Shown here piece by piece: positions 5,564-7,914 of a DNA stretch of 7,914 nucleotides. The translations under genes and the position numbers were made by a program. Source of the DNA: Thiotrichales bacterium (lineage in GTDB: Bacteria; Pseudomonadota; Gammaproteobacteria; Francisellales; CACEW01); the NCBI GenBank assembly GCA_023266165.1, contig JAHFRR010000065.1:1-7914 (forward strand), in the 5' to 3' direction. Every line of letters begins with the position of its first letter. Position 1 is the stretch's first letter. A model generated the notes under the pieces. That model did not search any database. It worked only from the letters and a program-made list of their open reading frames with translations, and was not told the origin of the DNA.

Positions 5564-6178
5564 ATGGCTATTGTCCTTGCCAGTCATAACATTCATAAAT
5601 GCCAGGAGCTTCGCGCCTTGTGCCCAGAGATCACCTGGGTGACCCTCTCTGATTACGCAGGAGATCCTCCTGAAGAAACAGGGGTGACATTTTTGGAAAA
5701 CGCCTTGATAAAAGCCCGCGCGGCATCTCATCTCACAGGCCTTCCTGCCCTTGCAGATGACTCAGGGCTGGTAGTCCCTGCCCTTAAGGGTGATCCAGGC
5801 GTGTATTCCGCACGATATGCTGGTGTAGGCGCTTCAGATCATGACAACCTATCCAAATTGCTGTCTGTCATGCATAATAAAAAAGAGAAATTCGAAAGAG
5901 CGGCTTATTACGTGGCTGTGCTGGTTTTTGTAAAACACCCTGATGACCCCATGCCCATTGTCGCAGAAGGGATCTGGTCAGGTGAGATTGCAGAGAAGCC
6001 CAAGGGGGATCAAGGGTTTGGGTATGATCCTATTTTTTGGCTGCCTGACCTTCAGAAAACCGTTGCCCAGCTCTCTTTCGAAGAAAAGCTCACACACAGT
6101 CACAGAACTCAGGCCCTGATGGAGTTCAAACGCAAGTGGCGCTGGATGTCACACGAGTCTCAACAAGATCATCAATAA
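5564..6178 (+). CDS. rdgB: dITP/XTP pyrophosphatase (RdgB/HAM1 family)
   Basis: The enzyme hydrolyses non-canonical purine nucleoside triphosphates (ITP, dITP, XTP) to monophosphate and pyrophosphate, keeping them out of DNA and RNA. It has 204 residues, the usual length. The phosphate-binding SHNIHK is at 7-12 and TFLENALIKA at 42-51. The metal/catalytic ADDSGL is at 64-69 (Asp65, Asp66), followed by GDPGVYSARYAG at 76-87. Nucleobase-pocket GFGYDPIF is at 151-158 and SHR at 179-181. The usual EEKN before SHR reads EEKL, with nearby residues also varied. GAGGAG (5552-5557) lies 6 bases before the ATG. The gene sits 14 bp after cdd and 12 bp before usp. In E. coli rdgB is next to hemW. Confidence 0.95.
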   Translation: MAIVLASHNIHKCQELRALCPEITWVTLSDYAGDPPEETGVTFLENALIKARAASHLTGLPALADDSGLVVPALKGDPGVYSARYAGVGASDHDNLSKLLSVMHNKKEKFERAAYYVAVLVFVKHPDDPMPIVAEGIWSGEIAEKPKGDQGFGYDPIFWLPDLQKTVAQLSFEEKLTHSHRTQALMEFKRKWRWMSHESQQDHQ

Positions 6179-6190
6179 CAGGAGAAAAAA

Positions 6191-6625
6191 ATGGCAGACT
6201 ATACACACGTTCTGGTTGCAACAGATTTGCGCAATGACTACTTCCCCGTCGTACGCAAAGCGCTGGAGCTGGCAAGGCGAAACAAAGCAAGACTCTCGGT
6301 GATCAATGTCATTCCCTCTGTCCCGTACTATATGGGCTCAGGGATTGTCAATGATATCGAAGAGACCCTGGAGAAACAAAGCCAAGAGCGCCTTGAGCAA
6401 GTCAAGAAGCTCGTGGATGTCCCCGCTGACTACCATGTGCGACACGGCTCTGCAAAAATTGAGATTGTCAAACTGGCTGAAGAGCTCAACGCTGACATCA
6501 TCGTGATTGGCCGTCAAGACACGCACCGCGCCGTTGAGTTGATCGTCGGTTCCACGGCGGTTGGTGTGCTACATCGCGCAAAATGCGATGTCTTGATTGT
6601 CCAAACGGGAAAGCAAAATACTTGA
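6191..6625 (+). CDS. Universal stress protein, UspA family
   Basis: This 144-residue single-domain cytoplasmic protein begins with the typical HVLVATDL strand (6-13, Asp12). It ends with the core segment ADIIVIG...GSTAVGVLHRAKCDVLIVQT (101-139). In ATP-binding Usp proteins the C-terminal loop is G-x2-G-x9-G-S/T. Here it reads GRQDTHRAVELIVGST (107-122): the second glycine is Asp and the spacing is one longer. ATP binding is therefore doubtful, and the protein may behave more like E. coli UspA, which does not bind ATP. GGAG (6181-6184) lies 6 bases before the ATG. The gene lies between rdgB (12-bp gap) and hemW (4-bp overlap if hemW starts at TTG 6622), within the same apparent operon. Its specific role cannot be read from the sequence. 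Confidence 0.92.
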   Translation: MADYTHVLVATDLRNDYFPVVRKALELARRNKARLSVINVIPSVPYYMGSGIVNDIEETLEKQSQERLEQVKKLVDVPADYHVRHGSAKIEIVKLAEELNADIIVIGRQDTHRAVELIVGSTAVGVLHRAKCDVLIVQTGKQNT

Positions 6626-7764
6626 TTCCCCTGGCTCTCTACATCCATCTACCCTGGTGTGTGAAGAAATGCCCTTATTGCGACTTCAATTCGCATGCCT
6701 TGAAAAAGCCGCTCGATCGCCTCAGTGAGGCTCATTATCTCGATGCGCTCTTGCGAGATCTCGATGCTTCGCTCCCGCATGTCTGGGGTCGCACGGTGCA
6801 GAGCATTTTCTTGGGCGGTGGCACACCGAGCCTCTTTTCACCCTCCTTTTTTGATCGACTGCTCTCAGCCATCCGATCCCGAATCCGCCTGAAACCCCAC
6901 TTAGAAACAACGATGGAAGCCAATCCAGGCGTAGTTGAGCATGGTCTTTTTTCAGAATACAAAGCGGCAGGCATCTCAAGAATCTCTCTGGGCGTTCAAA
7001 GCTTTCAACCCGAAAAACTCAAAGCGCTCGGCCGTATCCACACTGATCGTGATGCCATTTTAGCAAGCGAGGCCATTCTCAACGCAGGTTTCACCTCCTG
7101 GAACATCGACCTCATGCATGGCCTGCCCCACCAAAGCCCAAGAGATGCCCTTTCTGACATCGCGCAGGCAATACAGCTACAACCCACCCACCTCTCCTGG
7201 TATCAACTCACCTTGGAGCCCAATACCGCGTTTTACAGCAAACCACCCACGCTCCCTCTGGAAGAGACCTTGGCAGAGATTGAAGATCAGGGGTTGGCGC
7301 TCTTGGCAGTCTCTGGATTCACGCGCTATGAAATCTCAGCGTATGCCAAACTAGGTCATACCGCATGGCATAACCAAAATTACTGGCGCTTCGGGGACTA
7401 TCTCGGGATCGGCGCAGGCGCCCATGGGAAAATCACGGATTTCAACACACAGACCATCACCCGCACCGTCAAAGAAAAATACCCGAATCGCTACGCAGAT
7501 CCCACCCTCACGCAGCTCACGGAAACCAAAATCTTAACGCCTGACGAGATTCCTTTCGAATATATGCTGAATATCTGCCGCCTCTTTGAGGGCTTTACCT
7601 CAGAAGACTTTGAAAGCCATACTTTGCAAGACTTTGGTAGGATACAATCAAACTTACATCAGGCTATCGACCAAAAACTTTTAGAACATCATCTAGAAAC
7701 AGACCGCTATCGCCCTACGCCATTAGGATTAAGATTTTACAATAACCTCGTGGCCCTTTTTTAA
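6622..7764 (+). CDS. hemW: Radical SAM heme chaperone HemW
   Basis: HemW is a radical-SAM relative of coproporphyrinogen III dehydrogenase (HemN) that binds heme and is thought to deliver it to respiratory enzymes; it has often been mis-annotated as HemN. From TTG 6622 the protein has 380 residues. The cluster motif C-x3-C-x2-C uses Cys13, 17 and 20 and is followed by Asp-Phe (CDFNSH). HemN has Cys at that Phe position, so this is HemW. GGGTPS is at 65-70, EANP at 99-102, and the heme-binding-type HNxxYW motif, HNQNYW, at 250-255. GDYLGIGAGAHGK follows, then a C-terminal HemN_C region. TTG 6622 overlaps the usp stop (TTGA) and gives the family-typical N-terminus IPLALYIHLPWC. An ATG at 6583 would add 13 atypical residues. 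The candidate ribosome site GGGA (6607-6610) is weak. Confidence 0.94.
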   Translation: MIPLALYIHLPWCVKKCPYCDFNSHALKKPLDRLSEAHYLDALLRDLDASLPHVWGRTVQSIFLGGGTPSLFSPSFFDRLLSAIRSRIRLKPHLETTMEANPGVVEHGLFSEYKAAGISRISLGVQSFQPEKLKALGRIHTDRDAILASEAILNAGFTSWNIDLMHGLPHQSPRDALSDIAQAIQLQPTHLSWYQLTLEPNTAFYSKPPTLPLEETLAEIEDQGLALLAVSGFTRYEISAYAKLGHTAWHNQNYWRFGDYLGIGAGAHGKITDFNTQTITRTVKEKYPNRYADPTLTQLTETKILTPDEIPFEYMLNICRLFEGFTSEDFESHTLQDFGRIQSNLHQAIDQKLLEHHLETDRYRPTPLGLRFYNNLVALF

Positions 7765-7785
7765 TAAAAAAATAAAATATAACAC

Positions 7786-7790
7786 GGAGA
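7786..7790 (+). promoter_or_regulatory. Ribosome binding site for the gene leaving the window
   Basis: GGAGA lies 6 bases before TTG 7797 in an A+T-rich 32-bp gap after hemW. It is the main support for translation starting at that TTG. Confidence 0.5.
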
Positions 7791-7796
7791 ACCTCT

Positions 7797-7914
7797 TTGA
7801 AGCATATTCCGCAATCCTTCAATAATCCAGATTATCCAGAATGGACAGCGCTACAAAACGCCCTTAAGGGGCAGGTTGAGGAACCCCAAGGGGTTGATCC
7901 TGCTAAGCTTCTCG
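7797..7914 (+). CDS. Unrecognised protein, N-terminal 39 residues only (cut by window edge)
   Basis: A frame beginning at TTG 7797 stays open to the last base and would encode 39 residues, starting (M)KHIPQSFNNPDYPEW. GGAGA lies 6 bases upstream, and the gap from hemW is only 32 bp, so it probably belongs to the same operon. The segment is hydrophilic, rich in Pro, Asn and Gln, with no signal peptide or membrane helix. No ATG exists in this frame within the window. The opposite strand has no long open frame here. I do not recognise the family, and too little is visible to suggest a function. Confidence 0.5.
   Translation, partial: MKHIPQSFNNPDYPEWTALQNALKGQVEEPQGVDPAKLL

Noticed and set aside
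5782..5792. CCCTTAAGGG palindrome in rdgB, echoed by CCCTTAAGGGG near 7861
   Set aside because: Two short copies inside unrelated coding frames with no shared context; likely coincidence.
6622..7764. Annotation as oxygen-independent coproporphyrinogen III oxidase HemN
   Set aside because: The residue two after the third cluster Cys is Phe, not Cys, and HNxxYW is present; both indicate HemW.

Overview
This window is a compact stretch of bacterial chromosome, roughly half G+C by eye and almost entirely protein-coding. Most of it is recognisable housekeeping. The likely source is a gammaproteobacterium. MutY aligns with the E. coli protein residue for residue at its key positions (Glu37, Asp138, and Cys192/199/202/208 counted from the window edge). 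MutY, PdxH, HemW and the UspA-like protein all read as gammaproteobacterial. The MFS protein recalls transporters of Legionella/Coxiella-type bacteria, but placement in that order is only a guess. The cytidine deaminase has the CAEA...PCGGC pattern that I associate with alphaproteobacterial Cdd, so mixed ancestry or an alphaproteobacterial source is not excluded. No rRNA, tRNA, CRISPR array or insertion sequence with a transposase was seen.

Left part (1-2819): mutY is cut by the left edge and lacks only its extreme N-terminus. Its stop codon lies inside a short 14-bp tandem repeat containing an 18-bp perfect palindrome. This is followed by a candidate promoter and a solo 'archaeal-type' P-loop ATPase with a C-terminal winged-helix region. 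That ATPase converges on rnhB (RNase HII, minus strand), and the two coding ends overlap by 14 bp.

Middle (2820-3108): the divergent rnhB/pdxH intergenic region contains a highly structured, roughly 130-bp palindromic element with 21-bp perfect terminal arms. It is probably a REP/MITE-type repeat. pdxH follows and carries a 15-bp in-frame duplication near its 3' end.

Right part (3859-7914): a probable co-directional operon runs MFS transporter - cdd - rdgB - usp - hemW - unknown gene cut by the right edge. Junctions are 4-bp overlaps or gaps of 12-33 bp, and three of the starts appear to be GTG or TTG. rdgB and hemW are neighbours in E. coli, not far from mutY; here a universal stress protein gene separates them.

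Functionally, much of the window concerns nucleotide and DNA sanitation: MutY (A opposite 8-oxoG), RNase HII (misincorporated ribonucleotides), RdgB (ITP/XTP) and Cdd (cytidine salvage). PdxH (PLP supply) and HemW (heme handling) add cofactor metabolism. The least understood items are the ATPase with its upstream palindromic repeat and the intergenic palindromic element. I found no convincing wholly new multi-gene system.
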